A stretch of DNA of 64,000 nt, taken from NCBI GenBank assembly GCA_026645575.1, contig JAPKMW010000063.1, positions 3,319 to 67,318 of the forward strand, read 5' to 3'. Under the pieces are notes generated by a model. It made no database searches, was not told where the DNA came from, and was given only the letters and a program-made list of their open reading frames with translations. Of the stretch, positions 9,057 to 16,308 are shown one piece after another. The position numbers were made by a program, and so were the translations under genes. Numbering within the stretch: the stretch's first letter is position 1; each line of letters starts with the position of its first letter. This DNA is from Caldilineaceae bacterium. GTDB taxonomy: Bacteria > Chloroflexota > Anaerolineae > Caldilineales > Caldilineaceae.

Positions 9057-9100
9057 CTTTCGCTCCGCGCCAAGCCCGTTTTCGCTCCGTTTTCGCTCCG
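9057..9100 (+). promoter_or_regulatory. Phased 11-bp direct repeats, candidate SARP operator
   Basis: TTTCGCTCCG occurs at 9058-9067, 9080-9089 and 9091-9100, with start-to-start distances of 22 and 11 bp. The unit between them (9068-9078) is a degenerate copy ending GCCCG. SARP-type winged-helix regulators are known to bind direct heptamer repeats spaced at 11 bp with the last repeat about 8 bp from the -10 box. Here the last repeat ends 9 bp before TATGCT (9110-9115). The site lies between the BTAD regulator and a divergent small gene. Confidence 0.6.
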
Positions 9101-9109
9101 CTGCTCTGC

Positions 9110-9115
9110 TATGCT
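9110..9115 (+). promoter_or_regulatory. Putative -10 box (TATGCT) with little or no leader
   Basis: TATGCT ends 6 nt before the ATG of the 76-aa gene. No -35 consensus is evident; the direct repeats occupy that position, as in SARP-activated promoters. Transcription from here would give a leaderless or nearly leaderless mRNA, which fits the lack of a Shine-Dalgarno sequence. Confidence 0.45.
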
Positions 9116-9121
9116 ACTGGC

Positions 9122-9352
9122 ATGGCAGACGCAAGACAGATGCAACCCGAACCGAACCTACGCCTTCACCAACCCTACCTCTCCTACTTGCTGCGTCTCT
9201 GGCAAGAGCAGGTCGATGGGCAGCCGTGTTGGCGGGCTTCCTTGGAGTCGGTGCAAAGCGGCGAGCAGATTGCGTTTGCCAGTTGGGAGCAGGTGGTTGA
9301 TTTTTTGGTGCAAGAGCAAAGAAAGGAGGAAGCCATCAACCGGTTAGCCTAG
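9122..9352 (+). CDS. Small conserved protein of unknown function (76 aa)
   Basis: Reads MADARQMQPEPNLRLHQPYL, then YLLRLWQ, WRASLESVQSGEQIAFASWE and a C-terminal helix with DFLVQEQRKEEA. The pattern 'YLLRLWQ ... WRASLE ... GE ... FASxExxxxFL' is one I associate with short uncharacterised Chloroflexota proteins, from memory only. There is no signal peptide, membrane segment or metal motif. It is divergent from the BTAD regulator and sits behind phased repeats, so it may be a direct target of that regulator (inference). ATG 9122 is chosen because homologous-looking residues start there; longer in-frame extensions are low-complexity. Confidence 0.6.
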   Translation: MADARQMQPEPNLRLHQPYLSYLLRLWQEQVDGQPCWRASLESVQSGEQIAFASWEQVVDFLVQEQRKEEAINRLA

Positions 9353-9355
9353 TTT

Positions 9356-9432
9356 CGGTAGTCCGCAGTCGTGTAGTCGCATAGTCCAGAGCCGATCTAG
9401 GGTAGTTCCGTCTACGTTGCGGTCTACTGTTA
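9356..9432 (+). repeat. Dispersed repeat family C, copy 1
   Basis: About 77 bp, beginning GGTAGTCCGCAGTCGTGTAG and ending GTTGCGGTCTACTGTTAG. The ends are imperfect inverted repeats. The same layout recurs near 27413, 32518 and, inverted, 36960. It contains no open reading frame. Confidence 0.65.
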
Positions 9433-9442
9433 GATAAAACCC

Positions 9443-9498
9443 GTAAAAGTCGCACAAATAACCAGCCTCGTGTCAGTGTGCTTATGTGCGACTTTTAC
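9443..9498. repeat. 14-bp inverted repeat
   Basis: GTAAAAGTCGCACA (9443-9456) pairs perfectly with TGTGCGACTTTTAC (9485-9498) around a 28-nt loop, with partial extension into the flanking AAACC/GGTTT. It lies in the gap before the binding-protein gene and could be a hairpin or a small palindromic element. Confidence 0.55.
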
Positions 9499-9606
9499 AT
9501 GGTTTGTCTATGAGTTTCTGTACAAGTCCTTGTTCTATCGATGACCAAGTTCCCCCAAACGGTCATGGTAACCGTCCCGAAGCCCATGTGATAAAAAAGG
9601 AAAACC

Positions 9607-10908
9607 ATGATGATAACACAAACAAGATTGCACTGGTTGGTCATTGTTCTGGTCTCTGCGCTCTTTTTGCATGGCTGCGTTCCGGTGGCGCCGGCGGCGG
9701 CTCCGGCGGCGGCCAATGGATCACCCAGCCAACCCCCCGGCGTCACCGACAGCGAAATTGTGATCGGCACCCACACTTCGTTGACTGGCCCGGTGGCGGT
9801 CTATGCGCCGATTTCCCAGGCGGCCAAAGCCTACTTTGACTACATCAACGACACAGAGGGTGGGGTATACGGGCGCAAGATCACCTTTTTGATCGAAGAT
9901 GATGGCTACTCGCCCCCCAAAACCGTCGAGTTGGTGCGCAAACTGGTGGAACAGGACCAGATTTTTGCCCTCTTTCAAGGGCTGGGCAGTCCTACCCATC
10001 TGCAAGTATTACCCTATCTCCAAGAGCAAGGTGTCCCTGATCTCTACATCTCAGCCAGCGCGGTTGAGTGGATCGAAGCGCCGGCCACCAACCGCATGTC
10101 CTTTGGCGGCATCTTAAGTAACGTCGGCGAAGCGGCGGCCTTGGGACAACATCTGGCGACCGAATATAGGGGCAAAAAGCTCGGTCTGCTCTATCAAAAT
10201 GACAACGCCGGGCTGGGGTTTATGGACGGCCTCAAGCGTACCGTTGGCGACAACCTGCCCATTGTGGCCGAGGTGGTCTATGAAGCCACTGACCAGGATT
10301 TGAATGCCCAGGTGGATCGGCTCAAAGCTGCCGGCGCTGAGGTGATCAGTGGGCTGATTACGCCCCGGCTGCTCTCCACGGCCATCAAACATGCGCGGCT
10401 GGATCTCCAGTGGGATGCCCCCTTCTTCGTCTCCCATGTCAGCGCCAATGATTTCCTCGTAACGTTAGGCGGAGCCGAAGTGATCGAAGGCACGGTCTCT
10501 GTGCAATATCTGCGGCAGGCTTATGAAATCGACCAGCCTGGTGTGGCCAAACATGCCGAAATCATGAAGAGCTATGGCGGCATGGAGGCGGTCAACTTTC
10601 TCACGATTGTTGGGCAGTATCAAGCCGAGTTGCTGATCGAGACGCTGAAACGGGCCGGGAAGGAGCTCACGCGTGAGGGCTTGATCCAGGCGGCGGAGTC
10701 GATCCAAGGGTTTCAGTGTTCGGTCTGTCTCTTTCCCATGAGCCTGAGCGCCACTGATCACGACGCGGCCCAGAGCGCCGTCTTTGTCAGGGCGGAAGGT
10801 GGACGGTGGGTTCCCTTTGGCGAAAACGGCGTCAGTTGGGAAGATACGCTGCCGCAAGAGATCAGCGCCGACAATGTGAAAGCCGTGCCGTCGCCATATA
10901 GCCGCTGA
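9607..10908 (+). CDS. ABC transporter substrate-binding lipoprotein, branched-chain amino acid (LivJ-like) type
   Basis: A 433-aa periplasmic-binding-protein type 1 fold. The N-terminus is a lipoprotein signal (hydrophobic LVIVLVSALFLHGC, lipobox LHGC) followed by an Ala/Pro linker. The mature part starts VTDSEIVIGTHTSLTGPVAV, the hallmark of Leu/Ile/Val, amide and urea receptors, and continues with YFDYINDTEGGVYGRKI and LVEQDQIFALFQGLGSPTHL. AAGGAAA lies just upstream of the ATG; a second ATG one codon later is equally good. The LivH and LivM permeases follow at 12001-13949, so together they would import an amino acid or short amide. The ligand is not determinable. Confidence 0.92.
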   Translation: MMITQTRLHWLVIVLVSALFLHGCVPVAPAAAPAAANGSPSQPPGVTDSEIVIGTHTSLTGPVAVYAPISQAAKAYFDYINDTEGGVYGRKITFLIEDDGYSPPKTVELVRKLVEQDQIFALFQGLGSPTHLQVLPYLQEQGVPDLYISASAVEWIEAPATNRMSFGGILSNVGEAAALGQHLATEYRGKKLGLLYQNDNAGLGFMDGLKRTVGDNLPIVAEVVYEATDQDLNAQVDRLKAAGAEVISGLITPRLLSTAIKHARLDLQWDAPFFVSHVSANDFLVTLGGAEVIEGTVSVQYLRQAYEIDQPGVAKHAEIMKSYGGMEAVNFLTIVGQYQAELLIETLKRAGKELTREGLIQAAESIQGFQCSVCLFPMSLSATDHDAAQSAVFVRAEGGRWVPFGENGVSWEDTLPQEISADNVKAVPSPYSR

Positions 10909-10997
10909 TGCGGGCAACGAACGTCTATCCAGCGTATCATGCCTTACCGGTCGTTACGTGTATACATCGCCCATATTCTACAAAAAGGGGAACGAAA

Positions 10998-11519
10998 ATG
11001 TGTAGAATCTTATCACTCAAAGTCATGCTCTTTGTCCTGTTGGGCCTTCTACTGCCGGCCTGTCAACCAATCCAAAGGTTGCCGGAAAGCAATACCACTT
11101 CGCGAGCGTCGCAGAAGAACGAGGTTCAAGAAGCCAACAAAGCGATTGTGTCAAGCTTGCTGGATGAAGTTTTCAACAAAGGTAATTTAACCGTCATTGC
11201 AGAGTATATCGATCCAGCCTGTGTGGGGCATCAAGCCTTTTTAGGCGAGTTACGTGGTCACGCTGGTTTTGAGCTTTGGGGAACGAATCATTGGAATGGG
11301 TTCAAAAACCCGAAGCTTTCATTTACTTTGTATGCGTCAGGTTCTGATCGTGTCTTTGTCGATTGGTCTTGGCAAGCCAATGATTGGAGTGACGAAACAA
11401 AAATTTACAAAGTCGAGCGCGCCATTGCGATGTATCGCCTAAAGAACGGGAAGGTCATCGAATTTTTCGATATGATTGACACCTTGGATCTAGCGCGCCA
11501 AATGGGCCAAGCGGAGTAG
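10998..11519 (+). CDS. SnoaL-like lipoprotein
   Basis: A 173-aa lipoprotein. The signal ends in LGLLLPAC (lipobox LPAC). The mature part has the SnoaL-type polyketide-cyclase pattern: NKAIVSSLLDEVFNKGNLTV, then YIDPACVGHQAFLGELRGHA and a C-terminal sheet RAIAMYRLKNGKVIEFFDMI. It probably binds or converts a small molecule at the outer face of the membrane. AAGGGG precedes the ATG at 10998. It lies 89 bp after the binding-protein gene on the same strand, so co-transcription is likely. Its place inside a transporter locus hints that it handles the transported ligand, but that is only inference. Confidence 0.82.
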   Translation: MCRILSLKVMLFVLLGLLLPACQPIQRLPESNTTSRASQKNEVQEANKAIVSSLLDEVFNKGNLTVIAEYIDPACVGHQAFLGELRGHAGFELWGTNHWNGFKNPKLSFTLYASGSDRVFVDWSWQANDWSDETKIYKVERAIAMYRLKNGKVIEFFDMIDTLDLARQMGQAE

Positions 11520-11530
11520 ACGCTAACCAA

Positions 11531-11592
11531 TACACGGATAGGAAGAAACACGGTTTGTATGAAAAATCTCCGTGTTTCTTCCTATCCGTGTA
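11531..11592. terminator. Perfect 23-bp inverted repeat after the SnoaL lipoprotein gene
   Basis: The arms 11531-11553 and 11570-11592 (starting TACACGGATAGGAAG) are perfectly complementary around a 16-nt loop. It begins 11 bp after the stop codon, so it probably serves as a terminator or mRNA 3' end. Its length and perfection also fit a dispersed palindromic repeat. Confidence 0.65.
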
Positions 11593-11617
11593 AATTATTC
11601 GGGCTGATTTGTTCAGA

Positions 11618-11932
11618 CTAGGAAGTCACACCCTCATCGCTCACCCTAAGCAAAGTAACGGGGGAGGTCGCACCTAAGATTTGATCCAGCCAGCGGTCTA
11701 ATTGCGCACTATCGTCGCAGCTTTCAATCTGTTGGCGCAACGGGGCCGGGACGGGGCCAAACTTGTGTTCCAGCAAGCGGAGGAGGGTGCGATGTTGATT
11801 AAGCAATTCGCCACGTTTTTGGCTTTCTGCCAACATCTCGCGGAAGGTGGGCAGTTTCAACATATCTTCTGGGACTGCTTTGAAATAGCGGTCAATGTAA
11901 GGCCAGGTTTCTTCTTTAATTTCCAGTTTCAT
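11618..11932 (-). CDS. Small DUF4351-like protein (104 aa)
   Basis: Starts MKLEIKEETWPYIDRYFKAV and ends in a helical segment LRLLEHKFGPVPAPLRQQIE ... QLDRWLDQILGATS. That segment resembles the C-terminal DUF4351-type helical tail of Rpn/PD-(D/E)xK transposase-like proteins common in Cyanobacteria and Chloroflexota, without any nuclease core. CTGGAGG lies about 9 nt before the ATG at 11932, so translation is likely. It is convergent with the SnoaL lipoprotein and divergent from livH, so it interrupts the transporter locus on the opposite strand. It may be a stranded fragment of a longer gene. Confidence 0.6.
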   Translation of the reverse strand: MKLEIKEETWPYIDRYFKAVPEDMLKLPTFREMLAESQKRGELLNQHRTLLRLLEHKFGPVPAPLRQQIESCDDSAQLDRWLDQILGATSPVTLLRVSDEGVTS

Positions 11933-12000
11933 TTGTTTTGCCTCCAGAATTTTCTGAATTAGCAGCAGCATTTTACCATAGTTCACCGACAAAAACAATC

Positions 12001-12888
12001 ATGAGCTTCTTTCTGCAACAAATCCTGAGCGGCATTGCCAGCGGCAGCCTGTTTGCTATGCTGGGCCTTGCCATCGTCTTGATTCATCGCTCGACCGGCG
12101 TTCTCAACTTTGCCCAGGGGGAGATGGCGCTGGTGGCCACCTTTGTCGCCTGGTCGCTCTTGACCTGGTCGGGCAACCCGTGGCTGGCGACCGTGGGTGC
12201 GCTGCTCTTTGCCGGGCTACTGGGCGCGCTGCTGTACGATTGGCTCTTTCGCCGTGTCCAGCGCGCCGGCCCTTTGCCGCAGGTGATGCTTGCGATTGGG
12301 GTCTATATGCTCTGTGGCGGCGCGCTGTTACAGGTATGGGGCGCAGAGCCACGCGCCTTTGGGCCATTCCCACTCTTCCAAGGCGCGCCCTTTTGCGCCG
12401 GTGGCCTCTGTATTAGCCGATTGGATGTGGGAACCTTGATCACCGCGCTGCTTGTGATGGCGCTGCTCGACCGCTTCTTGCGTCACACCAAGCTGGGCAA
12501 GGCATTACGGGCCACCACCGAAGATCCGCTGGTTAGCAGCCTGATGGGGATTCCAGTGGCGCGGATGTTTGCCCTTGGCTGGGGTTTGTCGGGTGCGGTC
12601 GGGGCGCTAGCTGGCCTGCTGGCCGCACAAGGGTTGGGGCTGGACACCAGCACGCTCTCCGCTGTCCTCTTGCTGGCCTTTGCCGGCGCCGTGCTGGGTG
12701 GGTTGGAAAGTCCGCCCGGCGCTGTCATCGGCGGGCTATTGGTGGGGGTGTTGAAAAACCTGGCCGGCGCCTATGCCCCGGCGGCCTTGGGCAACCTTGA
12801 TCTCACCCTGGCCTTCCTCCTGATTGTGCTGGTTCTATTGGCGCGACCAGAGGGGGTGTTGGGGCAACGAAAGGTGCAAAAAGTATGA
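12001..12888 (+). CDS. livH: Branched-chain amino acid ABC transporter permease, LivH type
   Basis: A 295-aa integral membrane permease that forms half of the inner-membrane channel. It opens MSFFLQQILSGIASGSLFAM and has the LivH signature GLAIVLIHRSTGVLNFAQGE. Further hydrophobic helices and the cytoplasmic coupling loop (LGKALRATTEDPLVSSLMGI) follow. The length matches the family (about 290-310). No clear Shine-Dalgarno is seen, but the ATG fits homologous N-termini. It overlaps livM by 4 nt (ATGA), which implies translational coupling. No ATP-binding subunits (LivG/LivF) occur downstream. Confidence 0.92.
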   Translation: MSFFLQQILSGIASGSLFAMLGLAIVLIHRSTGVLNFAQGEMALVATFVAWSLLTWSGNPWLATVGALLFAGLLGALLYDWLFRRVQRAGPLPQVMLAIGVYMLCGGALLQVWGAEPRAFGPFPLFQGAPFCAGGLCISRLDVGTLITALLVMALLDRFLRHTKLGKALRATTEDPLVSSLMGIPVARMFALGWGLSGAVGALAGLLAAQGLGLDTSTLSAVLLLAFAGAVLGGLESPPGAVIGGLLVGVLKNLAGAYAPAALGNLDLTLAFLLIVLVLLARPEGVLGQRKVQKV

Positions 12889-13949
12889 AGCGCGCTTCCC
12901 ATCCACTCCGCTCGACCTGGTCCAGTCTGCGTCTACCTGGCGCAGTTATTGTCTACGCGCTCTTGCTCTGCCTGCTCCCCTTTCTGACGAACTGGCCGTT
13001 GACGCATGGTTTGTTTCCTACCTATCGCCTCTTTAACGCCATGATGTTTGGCGTCTGGCTGTTACTTACGTTGAGCATGAATCTGTTGATCGGCTACAGT
13101 GGGCAAATTTCCTTAGGTCAGGCCGCCCTTGTCCTGATTGGCGCCTACTTGACGGCCATCCTGCGCCAGCAAGCCGGGTTGCCGTTCTTGTTGGCATTAC
13201 TGCTGGCTGGGGTGGTGACGGGGATCATCGGCGGCGTTTGTATTGGTCAACCGGCGGTTCGTCTGCGCGGCCCCTATCTGGGTATCGCCACCTTTGCACT
13301 CGCCGTTGCCCTGCCGCAAGTATTGAAAATGAAGCCGCTCCTGCCGTGGACACAAGGAGTGCGGGGGATGCACAGTACGCCGCTCTTGTTACCGGCAGCG
13401 CTGGTGAATGCGCTGCCGGCTGAACAGTGGCGTTATTACCTTGTCCTTATCGTTGCTTTGCCGTTGACCCTGGCTTTTGCGAACCTGATGGATGGTCGCC
13501 TGGGCCGGGCGCTGCGCGCCTTACGTGAGGACGAACTCGTCGCCGGCCAGATGGGGATCAATGTGCGGCGACACAAAACGTTGGCCTTTGGTCTCAGCGC
13601 CTTCTATGCCGGTGTCGGCGGTGGTCTCTTCTTTTTTGTCCAGGGCTATATCTCGCCGGACAGCCTGGGGCTTTTTGACTCAATTTTGTTGCTAGTCGCC
13701 GTGGTCATCGGCGGACTGGGATCGGTGGCTGGTTCTATCTATGGCGCGCTCTTTCTCACCTTCCAAAGCGAGGTGATCAGCACCTTGACTCGGTGGCTCC
13801 CTCATGCGGAAAATTTGGGCAGCATAATTTTCGGCGCGCTGTTAATCAGCGCAACGTTGCTTTTTCCGCAAGGCTTGACCGGCTTCAACGGACGCTGGCG
13901 CAACGGGTCACAACAGCTTACCGGTAAAACCCCTGTTCATCCCAAGTGA
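12885..13949 (+). CDS. livM: Branched-chain amino acid ABC transporter permease, LivM type
   Basis: A 354-aa membrane permease partner of LivH. It has a variable basic N-terminus, then the LivM signatures LSMNLLIGYSGQISLGQAAL, RLRGPYLGIATFALAVALPQ and the coupling loop LGRALRALREDELVAGQMGI. VVIGGLGSVAGSIYGALFL lies near the end. AAAGGTG is found 8 nt before the ATG, inside livH. The 3' end overlaps the convergent gene at 13937 by 13 bp. With the receptor at 9607 it lacks only ATPases, which may be supplied from elsewhere in the genome. Confidence 0.92.
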   Translation: MKRASHPLRSTWSSLRLPGAVIVYALLLCLLPFLTNWPLTHGLFPTYRLFNAMMFGVWLLLTLSMNLLIGYSGQISLGQAALVLIGAYLTAILRQQAGLPFLLALLLAGVVTGIIGGVCIGQPAVRLRGPYLGIATFALAVALPQVLKMKPLLPWTQGVRGMHSTPLLLPAALVNALPAEQWRYYLVLIVALPLTLAFANLMDGRLGRALRALREDELVAGQMGINVRRHKTLAFGLSAFYAGVGGGLFFFVQGYISPDSLGLFDSILLLVAVVIGGLGSVAGSIYGALFLTFQSEVISTLTRWLPHAENLGSIIFGALLISATLLFPQGLTGFNGRWRNGSQQLTGKTPVHPK

Positions 13950-14593
13950 AACAACACCTCCACCTGTCGCCAAATCTCCTCGCCTGGTGGCGCATCGTCC
14001 CACAAAATGAAATGGGGAAACATGGTGCCATGCCAATCGTCGGGCGTGTTTTTGGTGGTCAACTTGCCGGCATAGGGCGCTGTTTCGACCACGGCGGGCA
14101 ACTCCTGGTAGAAGAAGAGCAGATTCTCGTGCATCCCGATCAGGCCATACTTGTCATTGCTGCCCGGTTTTTCTTCCTGTAACTGATGGTGATAGAAGAT
14201 ATAACTGCTGACCATTGCCGGCTTGAGCCGTGTAATGCGTCCTTGCGGGCGTTCGACTGGTTGTTGGCGCCGCCAGTGGTCCACATCAACGGGCGCTTGC
14301 CAGTGAAAGATGTCGATCATGGGGACAAAGGTGCGCGGCGTGTCAGCGCCCGGCCACACTTCCAGCAGATCCGTCATCGCGCCAAAGAGTTCTTCCGGCG
14401 CGATAGGCCGCTGTAGCCCTTCCCAGTAGGCAAAGAAATGGCTTCGCCAGCGAAAGAGGCTGGCGGTCAGCAAGTCGCCGTTGTTGACCTTCTGTTGGAT
14501 GGTGGCGACGGTGGTCTGCAAGTGAGCGGCGGCGGCGGCTTCCTGTCCAGGGTGACTCTGGGCGCGGTAGAGCGCGCGGTGTACGGTTGTCAT
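13937..14593 (-). CDS. Conserved protein of unknown function (218 aa)
   Basis: A soluble protein with no signal peptide or membrane segment, unusually rich in Trp, His and Phe (HWQAPVDVDHWRRQQPVE; HFILWDDAPPGEEIWRQVEV). It opens MTTVHRALYRAQSHPGQEAA, a beta strand plus helix that recalls dimeric alpha/beta-barrel proteins (rhamnose mutarotase- or monooxygenase-like), but I cannot assign a family. AAAGGAAA lies about 9 nt before the ATG. It converges on livM with a 13-bp overlap. No function is proposed. Confidence 0.7.
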   Translation of the reverse strand: MTTVHRALYRAQSHPGQEAAAAAHLQTTVATIQQKVNNGDLLTASLFRWRSHFFAYWEGLQRPIAPEELFGAMTDLLEVWPGADTPRTFVPMIDIFHWQAPVDVDHWRRQQPVERPQGRITRLKPAMVSSYIFYHHQLQEEKPGSNDKYGLIGMHENLLFFYQELPAVVETAPYAGKLTTKNTPDDWHGTMFPHFILWDDAPPGEEIWRQVEVLFHLG

Positions 14594-14838
14594 GCGCTAG
14601 TTTCCTTTTCTTCACAAAGATGAACTTACACGAAGGATAATGGCACAAGGATTGTACAACCGCAGCGCCGCTTTAGACAACTGCCCACGACTAGCGCAAA
14701 AGCAGCAAGCATGGTATATTAGCATGGCTGACCAGCCGTTGGGGTTGGTCATTGCCCCAGTTGATGATACCGCTGACGTCTGCGTTCTTTTTGATCGCGC
14801 GGGGGTATCATTTGGTTTGTCATGTATAGGAGCAGCTT

Positions 14839-16191
14839 ATGCCGATCGTACACCGTGTGCAGCGCTTGCTTGCCGGGGGGTGTTTGGTCGTGGTCCTGCT
14901 GGCCTTCTTCCAGAGCGGTTACGCCCAGAGTTCACTTGATTGCACCACGACTGTGATCGTCCAACCGGGGGATACGCTTTCGCTGATCGCCGGTCGCCAG
15001 TTGGGCAGTCAAGTCACCTATCAAGCCATTGTGGCGGCGACCAACGCCAAAGCCGCCATTGACAGCAGCTTCACCGCCATCGCCAACCCGAATACACTTA
15101 CAGTTGGTTGGAAACTCTGTATTCCAGCCCCTACCAGTGTTGTGAGTAATCCGGTAAGCAATTCTGGAACTAGTGCGCAGAGTCAACCTGTCGTCGCAAC
15201 CCTGCCTGTTGTTGCGGCAGCCGTCCCCACGCCGACGGCAACACCCTTGATCTGGCTCAAGCCACCGACTCTTGATCTGCCCATCAGCGAAATGCACCCG
15301 CTCATGGTGGAATATATGCGCCGGCAGAGCTACCCCGGCAGCGACATCGTGATTGAAGAGACCCTGGCGCCCGGCGCCAATTACAATCGATTCATTGCGT
15401 CCTACCGCTCCGAGGGATACAAAATCTATGCGCTCTTAACCATCCCGCAAGGAGCGAAACCGACGACCGGTTGGCCGGTGATCATCTTCAATCATGGCTT
15501 TATCCCGCCCGAAATCTACCGCACCACCGAGCGCTATGTGGCCTATGTCGATGGCTTTGCCCGCAATGGCTATATTGTCTTCCGCTCCGACTATCGCGGC
15601 CACGGTTTCTCCGAAGGCGAGCCGACCAGCAGCCGCGGTTCGCCGGCCTATACCATTGATGTTCTCAACGCCGTGGCCGCCATGAAGCGCTATGCCGACG
15701 CCGACCCGGCGCGCATTGGCATGTGGGGCCATTCTATGGGTGGGTTGCTCACCCTGCGCAGTATGGTGACGACCCAAGACATTAAAGTGGGGGTGATCTG
15801 GGCCGGTGTGGTCGCCTCTTACCCTGACCTCTACAATCAACGCAATCCTCAGGCCAACAGTCAACCGGTCGATGCCGCCACCGCCCAACGCCGCCGCTGG
15901 CGCGAAGAAATTGTCGAAAAGTGGGGTACGCCCGAAGAAGCGCCTGACATCTGGGCCGCAATTTCGCCCAACGCCTACTTGACCGAAATCTCCGGCCCCC
16001 TACAACTGCACCACGGCACCGCTGATAGCGATGTGCCGGTGCGCTATTCACAGACGCTAAACACCCAAATGCAGGCTGTCGATCAAACCGTTGAATATTA
16101 CGAATATCCGGGTGACAATCACAATCTATCGGTGAATTTCAACACGGCGATGGCGCGCTCGATTGCGTTTTTTGATCGGTATTTAAAGTAA
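14839..16191 (+). CDS. Secreted LysM-domain alpha/beta hydrolase
   Basis: A 450-aa exported protein. Signal peptide about 1-29 (ends SGYAQ). A LysM domain about 37-98 (VIVQPGDTLSLIAGRQ, TLTVGWKLCIP) is expected to bind peptidoglycan or chitin-like glycans. A Pro/Thr/Val linker (about 100-140) leads to a prolyl-oligopeptidase-type hydrolase (about 150-450). The nucleophile elbow is GHSMGG, the acid lies in HGTADSDVP and the His in PGDNHNLS. FNHGFIP supplies the oxyanion region. AGGAG is found 8 nt before the ATG. It likely acts as a wall-attached esterase or peptidase; the substrate is unknown. A hairpin follows the stop. Confidence 0.9.
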   Translation: MPIVHRVQRLLAGGCLVVVLLAFFQSGYAQSSLDCTTTVIVQPGDTLSLIAGRQLGSQVTYQAIVAATNAKAAIDSSFTAIANPNTLTVGWKLCIPAPTSVVSNPVSNSGTSAQSQPVVATLPVVAAAVPTPTATPLIWLKPPTLDLPISEMHPLMVEYMRRQSYPGSDIVIEETLAPGANYNRFIASYRSEGYKIYALLTIPQGAKPTTGWPVIIFNHGFIPPEIYRTTERYVAYVDGFARNGYIVFRSDYRGHGFSEGEPTSSRGSPAYTIDVLNAVAAMKRYADADPARIGMWGHSMGGLLTLRSMVTTQDIKVGVIWAGVVASYPDLYNQRNPQANSQPVDAATAQRRRWREEIVEKWGTPEEAPDIWAAISPNAYLTEISGPLQLHHGTADSDVPVRYSQTLNTQMQAVDQTVEYYEYPGDNHNLSVNFNTAMARSIAFFDRYLK

Positions 16192-16230
16192 TCACCCCAA
16201 CATCGATTCAGCCAATATCAGTGACGCTGG

Positions 16231-16266
16231 TAACAAAATAGGGATAGGCTCTGGCCTTATCCCTAT
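16231..16266 (+). terminator. Rho-independent-like terminator after the LysM hydrolase gene
   Basis: AAAATAGGGATA pairs with TATCCCTATTTT across a short loop, about 40 bp after the stop codon. The T-rich 3' arm is typical of an intrinsic terminator. The facing gene (16309-17886) ends just beyond, so it may work in both directions. Confidence 0.75.
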
Positions 16267-16308
16267 TTTCAGCTTACTTATGTCCGTCTCTACTTCTCTT
16301 GTCAGCCG

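Noticed and set aside
14640..14939. Plus-strand frame overlapping the LysM hydrolase start
   Set aside because: Out of frame with the clear signal peptide and no separate support.
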